Shown piece by piece: positions 21,349 through 32,012 of a stretch of 64,000 bases of DNA; the stretch's first letter is position 1, and each line of letters begins with the position of its first letter. The notes beneath the pieces are model-generated. The model had not been told where the DNA came from, ran no database searches, and saw only the letters and a program-made list of their open reading frames with translations. Source of the DNA: Isoetes taiwanensis (lineage: Eukaryota; Streptophyta; Lycopodiopsida; Isoetales; Isoetaceae); NCBI GenBank assembly GCA_021234155.1, contig JAJEKV010000031.1, forward strand, positions 2,821,055 through 2,885,054. The letters are read 5' to 3'. The position numbers and the translations under genes were made by a program.

Positions 21349-22366
21349 TTAATCTACACAAATCGACATGCCTGAGCCGATTTCTTCGGAGATGATTTTG
21401 CCGTCCCATTGCTCCATAAACTGTGGGTACTGTTTTTCCAGATCTCTTTTAAGTACCCATGTTGCGTCTTCCACCGGCAAGTGCTTCCACTTGACCAAGT
21501 ATTGGAGGAACTCCGATCTCCTTGTTTTCTTGAATGCTTTATCAAGAATTATCTCTGGAACTATTTCCAACTGCTCCTCTGTCATTTCCAACATCGTTGG
21601 GGTGTCCAGGATTTCATCTGGGTTGGGAGTGTGCTTCTTCAGCAAACTCACGTGGAAGACTTTGTGGATCTTTAAGTGTGCTGGCAAGTCTAACCTGTAG
21701 GATTGGTTACCCACTCTCTTGACTATTTTGAATGGTCCAGCCCACCTTGGAGCAAGTTTCTTGCAATTCCCGATGCGGAGCTTCGCCTGCTTCACCTGCT
21801 TCACCTTGATCTTGAGCCACACATTGTCGCCAACTTCAAACTGCCTGACTGTTCGATGCTTGTCGGCGATGCTCTTTTGACGACTCCTTGCTGCTAGGAG
21901 ATATCCCCGTACTTCTTCTACGCTGGCTTTGCATGTCGCTCAAAGCATTTGTTGGGAGACTTCCACTTTTGACGGGGGATTGTGCCAAGTGTGCGGAGTT
22001 AGGCATTGGTAGCCGTAGTTGATCATGAGCGGCGACATTTGGGATGATTCCCTTGGCGCTTGGTGCTATTGTGCAAAACTCCACCAAGTGAATAAATTCC
22101 TCCCACATACCTTGCTTGTTCCGGACATAGTTTGAGCATGTCTTCCAAAATTCTATTGACACGCTCTGTTTGCCCATCCGTCTACGTGGGTGATAGGCCA
22201 TGCTCATGGATAGCCGTTCCAATCGTTGTGAAGAGATCCTGCGAAAAGCGATGAACCGGATCTCGGTCGGAGATAATTTCCCTTGGCATGCCATGAAGTC
22301 TGAAAATCTCTTTGGTGAAGAGTTTTGCCGTGTCCATAGCCGTGTCCGTGGTCCTGCAAGGCACAA
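21349..22366 (-). pseudogene. Chromovirus integrase C-terminal part and chromodomain
   Basis: Two frames. 22366-21836 covers the end of the integrase core in degraded form, with a frame change near 22190. 21822-21349 holds the GPFKIVKRVGNQSYRLDLPA block (the GPF/Y module) and then a chromodomain: EIILDKAFKKTRRSEFLQYL, VKWKHLPVEDATWVLKRDL. Chromodomains target chromovirus integration to particular chromatin. The aromatic cage residues cannot be assigned with certainty by eye. Confidence 0.88.
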
Positions 22367-23603
22367 AATGGGCCATCTTCGACAACTTGTCGACCACGAC
22401 CATCAAGGCATCCTTACCTCTTACTGTTCTTGGCAATCCTGTTATAAAATCCATGCTGACGACCTCCCACTTAGCGTTTGGTACAGCTAATGGTTCCAAA
22501 GCACCTGGAATTCGAAGTTGTTCTGCCTTCGTTTGCTGGCATAGCTGACACTCCTTGATGTGGCGAGCTATCTGTTTCTTCATTCCTGGCCAATAGTAGC
22601 TGCTACGCACTTTGAAATATGTCTTCATGAATCCTGCGTGGCCAGCTATTGGGATGTTGTGGGTGTCGTGGAGGATCAACTTTCTTACTCCAGATGATTC
22701 CGGCATGCACAACTTGTTCTTATGGTATAGGAGGTTACCTTCCTTTTTAAAGTTTTTGAAGGTTTCCCTCTCCTTGTCCGTTCTCGCTTCCTTGGATAAG
22801 CTTGCCCATACTTCTTTGAAGTCCTCATCCGGTGGCAAGGTTTCTTCTATCTTTTTCCCGAAATCGCTGAAGAGCGTCGAGATTGCATTGCAGTGCACTC
22901 TGGTTGTCAGTGGATGCCTTGAAAGCGCATCTGCTACCACATTAAGCTTCCCGGGTTTGTAGACTATCTCAAAGTCGTACTCCTCAAGAAATTCCATCCA
23001 CCTTCTCTGCCTCAGATTGAGATGTGGTTGCGTGAATACGTATTGGAGGCTCTGGTGATCAGTGTCCAACTGGAATTTCCTCCCTAAGAGGTAATGCCTC
23101 CAGATTCTCAATGCCCTGACAACTGCTAGCAGCTCTTGATCATGCGTCGGGTAACGCGTTTCGGCGTCGTTCATTTTCCTTGAGTCGTACGCTATTACCC
23201 GCTCTTCTTGCATCAGCACTGCACCTGTGGCTATCTTGCTTGCATCCGTTGCCACTAACTTATCCTTCTCCGGGTCTGGCAGGGTCAAGACGGGGGCGGT
23301 TGTCAAGGCTTCCTTCAACAACTCAAATCCTGCTTGGGCTTTCTTGAGCCAATGGTCTGCCCAATTTTTTACTTTCTCCGCCTTTGTTAAGTCCGTCAGT
23401 GGGGCTGCTATCTTTGCGAAGTTCTTCACGAACTTCCTGTAATACCCTGCTAGGCCAAGGAAACTTCTGACCTCATGGACGTTCTTTGGTGCCGGCCATT
23501 GGATTACTGCTTCGATCTTGGCGGGGTGCAGAGATTCCTTCGCTGAAATCACATGACCGAGGTATTCCACCTTCTCGTTGCGGTGACGCCGACAACTTGG
23601 CAT
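22182..23603 (-). pseudogene. Chromovirus RT end, RNase H and integrase
   Basis: The frame starts in the RT thumb ([32 protein letters not shown]). It continues through RNase H ([30 protein letters not shown]), the integrase zinc finger ([14 protein letters not shown]...[12 protein letters not shown] type) and the core ([24 protein letters not shown]), where two of the DDE residues are visible. It then shifts frame. It is the longest open segment of the element at 473 codons. Confidence 0.92.
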
Positions 23604-23626
23604 ACAACTGATGCCTCCTTAGCTTC

Positions 23627-24736
23627 TCAAGCACCTTCGGCGTCTTTGAGCATGCTCTTGAATGGATTTCTTGTACACCAGGATGTAAAAACGAAGAATA
23701 CTATGACAAAGGTGTCTAAGTATTCTCGGAAGATGTCGTTCATGAGTCTCATGAACGTAGCTGGGGCGTTGGATAGCCCAAATGGCATTACGATGAATTC
23801 ATAATGCCCATATCTGGTCCTGAAAGCCGTTTTGTGGATGTCCTCTTCTTTTATTCTGATCTGGTGATAACCTGATCTTAGGTCGATCTTTGAGAAGACC
23901 TTTGCCCCTTGGAGCTGATCCATCAAGTCGTCTGATCTGGGAAGTGCGTACTTGTTCTTGATGGTGTGCTTGTTCAACTGTCTGTAATCTATGCACATCC
24001 TCAAACTTCCATCCTTCTTCTTGACAAAGAGGATGGGTGCCCCAAATGGTGAGACGCTAGGCCTGATGAAGCCTAGATCGAGCAATTCTTGTAGCTGCTT
24101 CTTCAGCTCTGTGAGTTTATGTGTGGTCATTCTATATGGGGCCTTGCTTGTCGGCTTGGTCCCTGGCTCGAGTGCTATCTCACACTCTACTCCCCTGTAA
24201 GGAGGAAGTTTCTCGATCTCATCTGGAAAGAGATCGTGGAACTCCGTAATCAAGTTGGCGATTGGCTTGGGTAACTTGCCAAGCGCCTTGTCTTCCTTGC
24301 TTTCTTCCGACTCTTGTTCCTCCATCTCGAGTTTGAAGATGTATGCTACCTTCTCGCTCCTTATAGATTTGAGCAGCTTCTTAACGGACATACATTGCAT
24401 GATGGGGGTAACTTCTTTACTTGTGATCTCAATGGCTTTTCCGTCGGGCGTTGGGAAGGTCACCTTCCGCTTCCCACAATCGATGATGGCCCCTGCTGGC
24501 CCAAGGTACTCCATTCCAACAATCAAGTCGTATTTGCCAATGCCCATTACTTTTGCCCCCATCTGGATATTAATCCCTGGCAAGTCAATGTCGAAGTTGA
24601 TTCTCTTCCCAGCTGTATGTCTTATTGCTCCGCTTGCCAAGATTACGGGCCTTGGTTTGGACTTTAGGGGTTTCAGCTTCATCATTTCAACCATCCTTGG
24701 GGATGCGAAGTTATGGCTACTTCCGGAGTCTATCAA
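23627..24736 (-). pseudogene. Chromovirus protease and reverse transcriptase
   Basis: Protease is recognised from [17 protein letters not shown] with the usual D-S/T-G site, followed by [17 protein letters not shown] motifs follow: [55 protein letters not shown] and [20 protein letters not shown]. The frame then reads FVIVFF followed by unrelated residues: the expected aspartate pair of the catalytic box is lost in a T-rich patch near 23688, with a net insertion of two bases. The RT is therefore dead as read, unless this is a base-calling error. Confidence 0.92.
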
Positions 24737-24800
24737 GACTATGAAGGATTTGGCCTTTGCCTTCCCTACTGTGGTGATTACCTTATCTTGGGTCTCGCCA

Positions 24801-26110
24801 TTACGTATCTATGGCAGCGAAGATGTGGCACTCACCCTGAATGTAATCGCGTGCCTCCTCGCCCGTCCTCGTCGACGGAGTGTCCCATCCGCCCCAACTC
24901 GCTGGCGAGCTCATAACAAATGGGCAGTTCGCTGTTCGGTGGCCCGGCTGGAAACATCTGAAGCAGAGCTGCTTCTCCATGCATTCCTGCCTTTTTTCCT
25001 TGGGCATCGCCTGTAGGAAGGACCGTACTGCTTTCGAGTAATTGGACCCTTCCGGTTTTTCCTTGAAGGACACCTGCTTTCTTTCCTGTTGTTTCCCCTG
25101 GTTGCTATTGTATGGGGGGGACTTTGCTGGGCTTGGGTTGGCTGCCCTAGGACTGTAGCTTCCTGTTGCTTTCCCTCTATCCTGATAATATGGCTGCCTC
25201 TGTGCGCTGCTCTGCAGCCCCGATCCTTGCAAACTAATTGCCTTGGACTCCGCTTCAGACACTGTTCTGGGGTCTATTGCCCGTACTAGTTTCCTGAGTT
25301 CTTCGTTCAGCCCTTCTATGTAGCTTTCTCTCGTGTTTTTCGCTTCGGCCGGCACATATAGCCTTAGTCTCATAAACTCTTGATTGTATACGCACCATTT
25401 TGTACCCCCGCGCAATCGTAAAACTGGCGCATCATATTCGACTTGTGTTCAGGGGACATAGTGTTTCTTGAAAGCTTTTGAGAACTTCTTGAAGCGGCAT
25501 CGTCTCTGCTCAACCCATGGGCTTTGGCATAGCCTTTCCACCATATCGCGTCGGCTCCTTTCGGGTTGGCATGTCGCCACCACGCCTTTGTCTTTGTCCT
25601 TCATGCGTAGGCATTGCCGTACTCACTCATTTAAGTCCGACCATGCCTCGCCTCTAAGCGGATCTGTTCTCGCCCAGAAGCTGTTACGATTCAGGGCTTT
25701 CCACACATTACCCGATCTTTAAGTCCACCTTCTTACGGTAATCGAGGGTCTTAGTGTCCTTCGCTGCCGTCTCTCTGGGTCCGGCCTGCTTTCGGAGCTC
25801 TTTTAGGACCCGAGTCCGGGGTTGAACTTGATTCGAGGTCTGCGTCTTTGGGGGACCTCCTTCTCTTATTCCTTCTCTTGTCTTTCCCCGACTTTCGGGG
25901 TGTCGTTTATGGTCCGGCTGATGCTTGGGCTGCGAGTAGGGCCTTTATCTGGTCCAGCTCCGTTCGCATCTGCGACATCTCCTCTTCTGGGGTCATGGGC
26001 CCATATCCTTCGAAGAGGTTCCTGGGGATGGGTTGCCTATCAGGAGTCTCTTCGTCCATGTTGGGCCTCCTGTTTTGTTCTACCGTTCGTTGTTCCCTAT
26101 CTGCACACAC
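24801..26110 (-). pseudogene. Chromovirus gag with CCHC zinc knuckle, frameshifted
   Basis: 25415-24801 holds the C-terminal gag part, PAEAKNTRESYIEGLNEELR and the nucleocapsid knuckle CFRCFQPGHRTANC (C-x2-C-x4-H-x4-C). 26110-25907 is a short N-terminal segment with an acidic coiled-coil start (MTPEEEMSQMRTELDQIKAL). Between them the capsid region is scattered over three frames, recognisable by FKKFSKAFKKHYVP near 25480. Gag packages the element RNA. Confidence 0.8.
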
Positions 26111-26354
26111 AGTTGGTTATGGCTGTCGGGTTAGTTTTATTTGTTCTCTTTGCATTATATGTGATGTTGGTATAATTGTGGGGGAAAAAATTACATCAAC
26201 AGAACATAAGTTATATTCATATTTTATAATATGCTAATACAAAATTAAAACTTCCGGGATCAAGATTGCTAACTATTCTTGATGTCGCCGGTAGGATGGA
26301 TTGTCCTCTAGGAACTTCTTCACTTGGGCTGTTCCCACTGAATGACCCAAGTTC

Positions 26355-27520
26355 CTAAGGACGTTGGACCGGCGATCCACCACCAAAGCTCGGCAGTTCT
26401 TCTACTCTGCGCTCGGAGGTGTAGGCTGCGGTTACTGCTAGTCTTCCTTGCCGCCTGTAGGGTATGGCGAAGTCAAAAACATCAAGTGCTACTGCTCTCT
26501 TCACCAGGATGGCATACTCGGTGTTAAGGGGTAACGCATGCATGCCGCCAAATCTGAGGCGCCAATTAGCATCGATACTCCTTCCTCGCCTCTGGGGGTG
26601 AATTTGCGGTGAATTACCGCTATTCTTCCATCCATCAGCAGGGGGAGGTAATACCGTAACGACCTGTCATTGCGAGACGGGTCCTCAGCCACTCGGTATC
26701 CAGCTCTGTGCCTGCTTGCAAAGTCATCAACCTCCACCGTGGTGAGTTCCCTGTAGTCTCTGACTGTTGCTGAAGCCCTCTTGAGGTCGAATTCGCCTCT
26801 TCTCTCCCGGGGAGGTGTTGCCGAAGAGCTTGCCGTTAGGATGTTCGAGGTCGCGTAGCGGATCCCCATCTGTTCCTGTAGAGCAAGGAACTCTTCCTCC
26901 GTCGGTAGTTTGTCCTCGGCCTTGTCTGCCTCCATAATCTGCCTGATGCTGCTGTAGGCTTGGATGTCGGAGGTGGACTCTCCCGTGTAAGTGTCGGCTT
27001 TCCTTACTTGGAGGGGAAAATCGGATGCTCCTCGGACGATGAAGTCGTCCAGGTCCGTTCTTCGGAGTTGGTGCAGCAACTTTTCAGGTCGGTACTCCCT
27101 TTCCCTGCACTCCGGGAGGTTTTGGATGTCGCTGAGGAGCAAACATTCTTCGCCCTTGACAATGATGGGGGCTAGGCTTGTAATGCCTAGCCCAAGGGGG
27201 GGCGCGACTCTAGGAGTTTGCCGGCTTCTTTCGAAGTCCTGCCACTCTTGTTCTGCTTGTCGCCGCTCCTCTGCTGGGTCGAGCTCGACATAGTCTTCCT
27301 CCTCTTCTGATTCTTGTTCTTCTGAGTCCTCCTCTTCTTTTCCTTCCTGCTCCTGTTCATATTGCGTAAGGAGTCGTTGTTCTGCTGCTATGGCTATTGG
27401 GTCGACGTCCATGGGGGGAATGGAGGTTTCTCCCACAATGTTCTCGGCACGATGGGTAAGAAAAATTGCCAAGGCAGTGTTGAAAGAGAAATATTTGGTC
27501 CTATTAACAGTTAGGACCAT
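26355..27520 (-). pseudogene. Extra element ORF of unknown function (about 390 codons)
   Basis: One frame (27520-26501, 339 codons) continues in a second frame to 26355 after a shift near 26540 (MHALPLNTEYAILVKRAVAL). The N-terminal third is strongly acidic (EEEDSEEQESEEEEDYVELD). The C-terminal part (RYYLPLLMDGRIAVIHRKFT, DVFDFAIPY) looks globular. I recognise no retrotransposon domain. It lies between the leader and gag, an unusual position for a chromovirus. It could be a captured gene or an element-specific accessory protein. Confidence 0.6.
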
Positions 27521-28109
27521 TGGCTCTTGTTTGTCAAGTATTTGGCAATGTTTGGAACATCACCTAAAGTCGCTATGGGGATTGCCTAGGAACAAAATTA
27601 CCCTATGCAAGGTGGGGCTGCACTAGTGCTGGTTCTACCCTAGCTTGGAATTCAGACGACAGACTCTCTCAGAAGCTGGGGTTCGCGTCAGAGTTGCTTG
27701 GACATCTACCTCCTTCCCAAGACGTGGAAAATTTGGTCGATGTCGGCCTCGAAGATGATGATGGGCTACATTCATCTAAGGAAATCGAGGTTGCCATTGG
27801 TTAAATGCGAAGGAGGGTCTCAAACGGTTGCAAGAGCGCCTCAAGGAGCTGGAAAATCGGCTAAGACTGCAGGAGCAAACTTGTAGGGTGTTGTGTGTGG
27901 AATGAGGGACCTATTTATAGAAAAGGGGAAAACCCTAATTTTTGGATGACTTGGAAAATTTTTGGGGTTGGGCAATTCTAGTCTATACTGAGGTCAAAAT
28001 GGGAATTTGAAGACTAGTTCAAGTGTTTGAGCGTGGTTGGATTACCTAAAAGATGCTATACAACAGGTTGGGAATCCTTCGGGCAAGTCTGGTAGAGAAA
28101 TGGTAGGAG
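27521..28109 (-). other. Spacer between extra ORFs
   Basis: No protein recognised. Minus-strand traces of coding sequence (a Glu/Arg-rich frame) may persist in 27600-27900, but only short frames remain. Confidence 0.35.
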
Positions 28110-28176
28110 GTCTCACAGCTTGCGCCTCGCTCAAAAACTAAAGTTTAGTTTCTTGCCCAGACGCGAGCTGTGAGAC
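28110..28176. repeat. 67-bp hairpin repeat, copy 1
   Basis: Outer arms GTCTCACAGCT and AGCTCGCGTC-type partner ending AGCTGTGAGAC; inner perfect palindrome AAACTAAAGTTTAGTTT. The whole unit can fold into one long stem. Confidence 0.9.
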
Positions 28177-28310
28177 ATCAGTCTCATTTCGATCAAAACA
28201 TGTCCGATTTGGATAAACTAAGGGTATAAGGATGATGGTCTCATCAAATCAGGTAGAATCGACCCTTTATTTGGTCGATTTGGAGCTGTTTTGGGCGAGT
28301 TTTGGGCAAG

Positions 28311-28380
28311 GTCTCCAGCGGCTTAGCCTCGCTCTCAAAAACTAAAGTTTAGTTTCTTGACCAGGCGCGAGCTGTGAGAC
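28311..28380. repeat. Hairpin repeat, copy 2 (left arm degraded)
   Basis: The right arm CAGGCGCGAGCTGTGAGAC and the inner AAACTAAAGTTTAGTTT core are intact. The left arm reads GTCTCCAGCGGCTTAGCCT, so the outer stem is imperfect. Confidence 0.85.
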
Positions 28381-28700
28381 ATCACGTCTTTCTGTCTGCA
28401 AATGTCCTATTTTACTAAAATAAAAGCTAAAACTTGCTAACTTATCCTAATTAAGCAAGTTCAGACAATTAAAGTACTCAAAATTGTTCTATTATCACAA
28501 AAATTTCTCGATTATTTACAAAAAAGTTTAGGGGCGTTCTCCCTTGATGCGAGTAGCAAGTTGCATGTCTTGCCTCATCAAAGTCACTCGCTTCGCATGG
28601 ACAGTGCAAGCTGTTGAGTCTTCAAAATGCTTGCACTATCTTCTCTTTCACCGCTTCACGGAGTCGAAAGCAACATCTCATCTGTGACCACGTAGTCCGA

Positions 28701-28988
28701 TCACGAAATCTGCATTACTTCTCTAACTAGCCGAGCAAAGGGGCGGGGAATCGAGGAGGTCAGTAGCTGCGTTGGAAGTGCCGAATCTCCCGTAGTGCTC
28801 TTTGCTCGAGCTGCTTCTTTGTGAGCTTCTTCTGTGCAGGCTTTTTCGGGACCTTGGGTCTTGGTGGTGGCGGTCTTAGGGTCTGTTGCTTGGTTGGGTG
28901 TCCTCCTTCGATGACCACGACCACATTCTCTCTGGTAGTACTTGTCATATGCCTCCCACTCCTTCATATAGGCATTGTGCTCCCGCAT
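28701..28988 (-). pseudogene. Short basic ORF in the chromovirus leader region
   Basis: A 95-codon frame, hydrophilic and Lys/Arg/Thr-rich (RRRTPNQATDPKTATTKTQG), with an overlapping alternative frame of similar composition (28948-28760, PTKQQTLRPPPPRPKVPKKP). The second looks more protein-like (Pro-rich linker). Either may be a remnant of one longer charged protein together with 29136-29717. No family recognised. Confidence 0.4.
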
Positions 28989-29135
28989 CTTTTCGTTAAG
29001 TAGATTTTTATTGGGTCCGTAACATAGGACTCTCGGGCAGGCCGGGGTTGCTTTTCTGTCCCATTTCGGGTAAGGAGGGGCTTCTTCATTTGTCTCTTTG
29101 CTCCTCCTCGAGCTACACCTTTCGGTTATTACCTC

Positions 29136-29717
29136 TCAACGGCCGGGGTTTGGAAGAACTTGCCCCTCCCCGGTGTTGGGGTTAGGCTCTTCGTCAGAAC
29201 CCTCTGAGGGGGTTGGGGGATGATCGGGTGACCGCTCGGTAATGGTGATCTTCGGGTTGGGCTTTTTCACCATGGGCACGTCCTTGAACTTCCTGGGGCT
29301 CCCCACCCATTTTCCTTTCTTCTGCTTGAGCTCCTCGGCCGCTTTCTGCTCAGCTTCTTCCCTCTTCCTCTTCTTTTGTTCCCTTTTCCTCTCACGCCGT
29401 TCGTACTTCCTGATAAAAGCAGCGAGGTCTGCTTCCTCTTCCGACTGAAGTCTCGGCTCCATCTGCTCCTGTTGCTCCTCCGCTTCCTTTTCCCGGACCC
29501 AGGCTTCGACTTGTTCTTCGATGGTCGGCTCTGGAGTCGGCATTCTCCTTTCCTCTCGGGCTTTGATTCTCCTTTCCCGCTGCACTTCCTCCTCCTCCTC
29601 CTCAATTACTTCCGTCCCTGCTTCCGAGTGTACTTCATCTTCTTCATTGTGCTCGTTCGAAGGTTCTCCCTCACTCGAGGAAGTTGGATCGTTAGGGTTA
29701 AGGAGGCTCTGCGGCAT
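29136..29717 (-). CDS. Highly charged element ORF of unknown function
   Basis: The 193-codon frame starts MPQSLLNPNDPTSSSEGEPS. It is very rich in Glu, Lys and Arg with a probable long helix (FIRKYERRERKREQKKRKRE). The end is Pro/Ser-rich (SPDHPPTPSEGSDEEPNPNT). It is the first ORF after the 5' LTR and leader on the minus strand. Low complexity prevents assignment; a nucleic-acid-binding or scaffold role is only a guess. Confidence 0.55.
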   Translation of the reverse strand: MPQSLLNPNDPTSSSEGEPSNEHNEEDEVHSEAGTEVIEEEEEEVQRERRIKAREERRMPTPEPTIEEQVEAWVREKEAEEQQEQMEPRLQSEEEADLAAFIRKYERRERKREQKKRKREEAEQKAAEELKQKKGKWVGSPRKFKDVPMVKKPNPKITITERSPDHPPTPSEGSDEEPNPNTGEGQVLPNPGR

Positions 29718-30013
29718 CGCCCGAATCGTCTTGCCATCGGCGGCGCCCCGTTAAACCGCTGGCGGGCTTTCCTCGCCCGATCTGCTTGGTCCGTGCCATG
29801 TTTGACGGATCGTCAATCGGATCTCGGGCGCCAAAGATCGCCTTAGGGAGCGAGAGCTGGTTTCTAAGGCGGGAATGTTCAAATGAGGGGGGGGTCTACT
29901 TCTATTTATAGCTTGGCAAATTTTTAGGTCAAACTTCAAGTTGCTCTATTTAACATGCTAAGACACCTATTTAGTTAAAACTTACACTTATTTCAGACTT
30001 TTCCTATTTATTG

Positions 30014-30080
30014 GTCTCACAGGTCGCGCCTCGCTCAAAAACTAAAGTTTAGTTTTTAGTCCAGGCGCGAGCTGTGAGAT
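30014..30080. repeat. Hairpin repeat, copy 3
   Basis: GTCTCACAGGTCGCGCCT...AAACTAAAGTTTAGTTTTT...CAGGCGCGAGCTGTGAGA; 67 bp with both arms kept. Confidence 0.9.
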
Positions 30081-30203
30081 CTTACATATTTTTAAGTAAT
30101 TTAAGTAATCTAATCATGCTATTCTTATTAATTCCTATCTTAGAATTAGCTTTACCATATTAGTTTTCTCAAATTCGTCACGTTTAAGTGATCTTGGCTC
30201 GAT

Positions 30204-30270
30204 GTCTCACAGCTTGCGCCTCGCTCAAAAACTAAAGTTTAGTTCTTTGACCAGGCGCGAGCTGTGAGAC
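30204..30270. repeat. Hairpin repeat, copy 4
   Basis: GTCTCACAGCTTGCGCCT...AAACTAAAGTTTAGTT...CAGGCGCGAGCTGTGAGAC; 67 bp with both arms kept, the most symmetric of the four. Confidence 0.9.
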
Positions 30271-30486
30271 CACCTCACTTTGGCAAAATTTTTGTCTCAT
30301 TTTTTTTTTTTTATTTTTTTTTTATTTATTTATCTTTATTAAGTTCCAATTCACTTAATTGTTGCTAGCTTAGCATAACTACAAAAATGAGAAAAAAAAT
30401 TCCCACTTTTCGAAGCTTAAGGATCCTACCAAGTTAGTACTACTGGGAGCATGGCCAGTGCTTTGCTCTTGGTCTCCAAGAACATT

Positions 30487-30498
30487 GCTCTGATACCA
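30487..30498 (-). other. Primer-binding site for initiator tRNA-Met
   Basis: The minus strand reads TGGTATCAGAGC one base after the LTR, the standard plant PBS complementary to the 3' end of tRNA-iMet. Confidence 0.93.
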
Positions 30499-30499
30499 C

Positions 30500-32012
30500 T
30501 GTGACGTCCCCTACTCGTATACGATGCCCGCACCATATACAAACAGGAGTTCATCCCCCATACCAGCTCCATTGCTGATACAGGGCCCTCCACATATCAC
30601 TATGACCGTCTGAAGTCCCCAGTGGGAAGAGTGAAGGGGTCATTTTACCCCATCTCCCTCAGGGCCTACCTAGCTGCGGAAGCGTAAACATACACGTCAG
30701 TAACATACATCACATACCCACCTCGAAGGGTGGCACATCAGCATCTGCATAGACAAAGTTCAGTACAATACAAGTGGAATCCTACCCAAGGCTCAGACAC
30801 AGGGGTGGACTGACAAACTTGGGTCTCCAGAGTTCGTTGCAGACGGAATCATGACAATGGAATTGGCTGGCATAAGAACATGGCATTGGGTTGTCCACTC
30901 CATCCGCCCCTCCTGTGCACACTTTGCAGAGTAGGTTGAAGAGTGTTGGGACCCGACTGTAGCCCGCCGGGTGCATAGCCAAAGGGGCTACTCCTGGGTT
31001 ACATCTCCCCAGGCCCGATGGGGCAGGTAGGGATCACTCCCACCCGAGGTCTACATGCTGACCCAAGGTGACTAGAGGGCCACTGCCCTTCTTCGACTTA
31101 ACCCACTGGAAGGTGAACCCCACCCCACGGGTGTCGAGCCCATGCCTTGCCCACACTCAGTGGCAAGCCATTAGACCTAGTCACTCGATCCCGGTGAGCC
31201 TTACACACCGGAGGGATGGGTCAAAGGGTCGAACACCTAACCTGGCTTACGAGCCGGTCCGCCCCCTTCACCCACAACCCGGGTGAGGTTCTTGTACACA
31301 GGCGAAATCTAGTAATGCACTAAGAGGGACTAACTAGGAGCATCATCTACTAAGCTTTAAGTCTCTACCCCCTTCCCAATACAATGAGTTCCACGTAATC
31401 CATCCGTCTATCATATCAACACAATAAATAATAAAGAACTAATCTATCTCATAGAGTTAGGTTCTTTAGTTAGGTCAATCTCGGGATCTACTCGGCTGCT
31501 AGGGGTGATCTAATAGGCTAAACCTACTGATTCGAAGGCTGGAGTAAGGTTTATGCTATTTGATCGACCAAATACTTGATCCCTGGTTCACTCCTCTCGA
31601 TCCGAAGGTGTCCATGTCCCCTGCTTCCTTCGGGATGCGGTCGGAGAAATGATCGACTAGCTGGGGCGCACAGGCAGATCGTGGGAGTTGGAATTGACTC
31701 CTCGGCCTTGAATCCTGAGCTTCGGAAGGTCTCAGGGGGCCAAAAAGGGAATGTTAGGGTTTGATGTCTTATGTAGGCTATCAGTTAGGGTTTAGGGTTT
31801 CCATGACCCTTGGTCTACCTTTAGTGGGTTAAAGGTCTAAAGGTGCGCGCATTGCTAAGTGTGCGCACCATTGCAAGTTGCCCCCTAGGGCGTCCTTGCC
31901 TGGGTATGTGTCGGCGTACACGTCGACTAGGCAGCGGCGGTAACGCCAGCGTGGCCAGCCTGATGACGGTATAACGCCTTGAGACCGTGTATATCGTCTT
32001 TGGAACGTCACA
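30500..32012 (-). repeat. 5' LTR of the chromovirus
   Basis: 1,513 bp from TGTGACGTCCCC to GGAACGTCACA, followed by the target duplication CTTGC. It is the likely promoter-bearing LTR in minus orientation. Relatives occur as fragments at 15735, 45580, 54327 and 58449. Confidence 0.95.

Larger units (their letters stand above)
29718..30486 (-). other. Chromovirus 5' leader
   Basis: Untranslated leader between PBS and first ORF, with AT-rich sequence, a T-rich patch (30296-30330) and hairpin copies 3 and 4. Packaging signals of LTR elements normally lie in this region. Confidence 0.6.
19015..32012 (-). mobile_element. Complete-length Ty3/gypsy chromovirus
   Basis: The 12,998-bp element has two LTRs of about 1.5 kb starting TGTGACG and ending CGTCACA. 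It is flanked by a perfect 5-bp target duplication CTTGC (19010-19014 and 32013-32017). A PBS matching initiator tRNA-Met sits next to the right LTR and a polypurine tract next to the left, which fixes the orientation as minus. Gag with a CCHC knuckle, protease, RT, RNase H, integrase and a C-terminal chromodomain follow in Ty3 order, with several frameshifts. Three extra ORFs and four 67-70 bp hairpins lie between the 5' LTR and gag. Confidence 0.95.

Noticed and set aside
24255-25016. 253-codon plus-strand ORF
   Set aside because: Antisense shadow of the gypsy protease and gag region, whose conserved motifs are clear on the minus strand.
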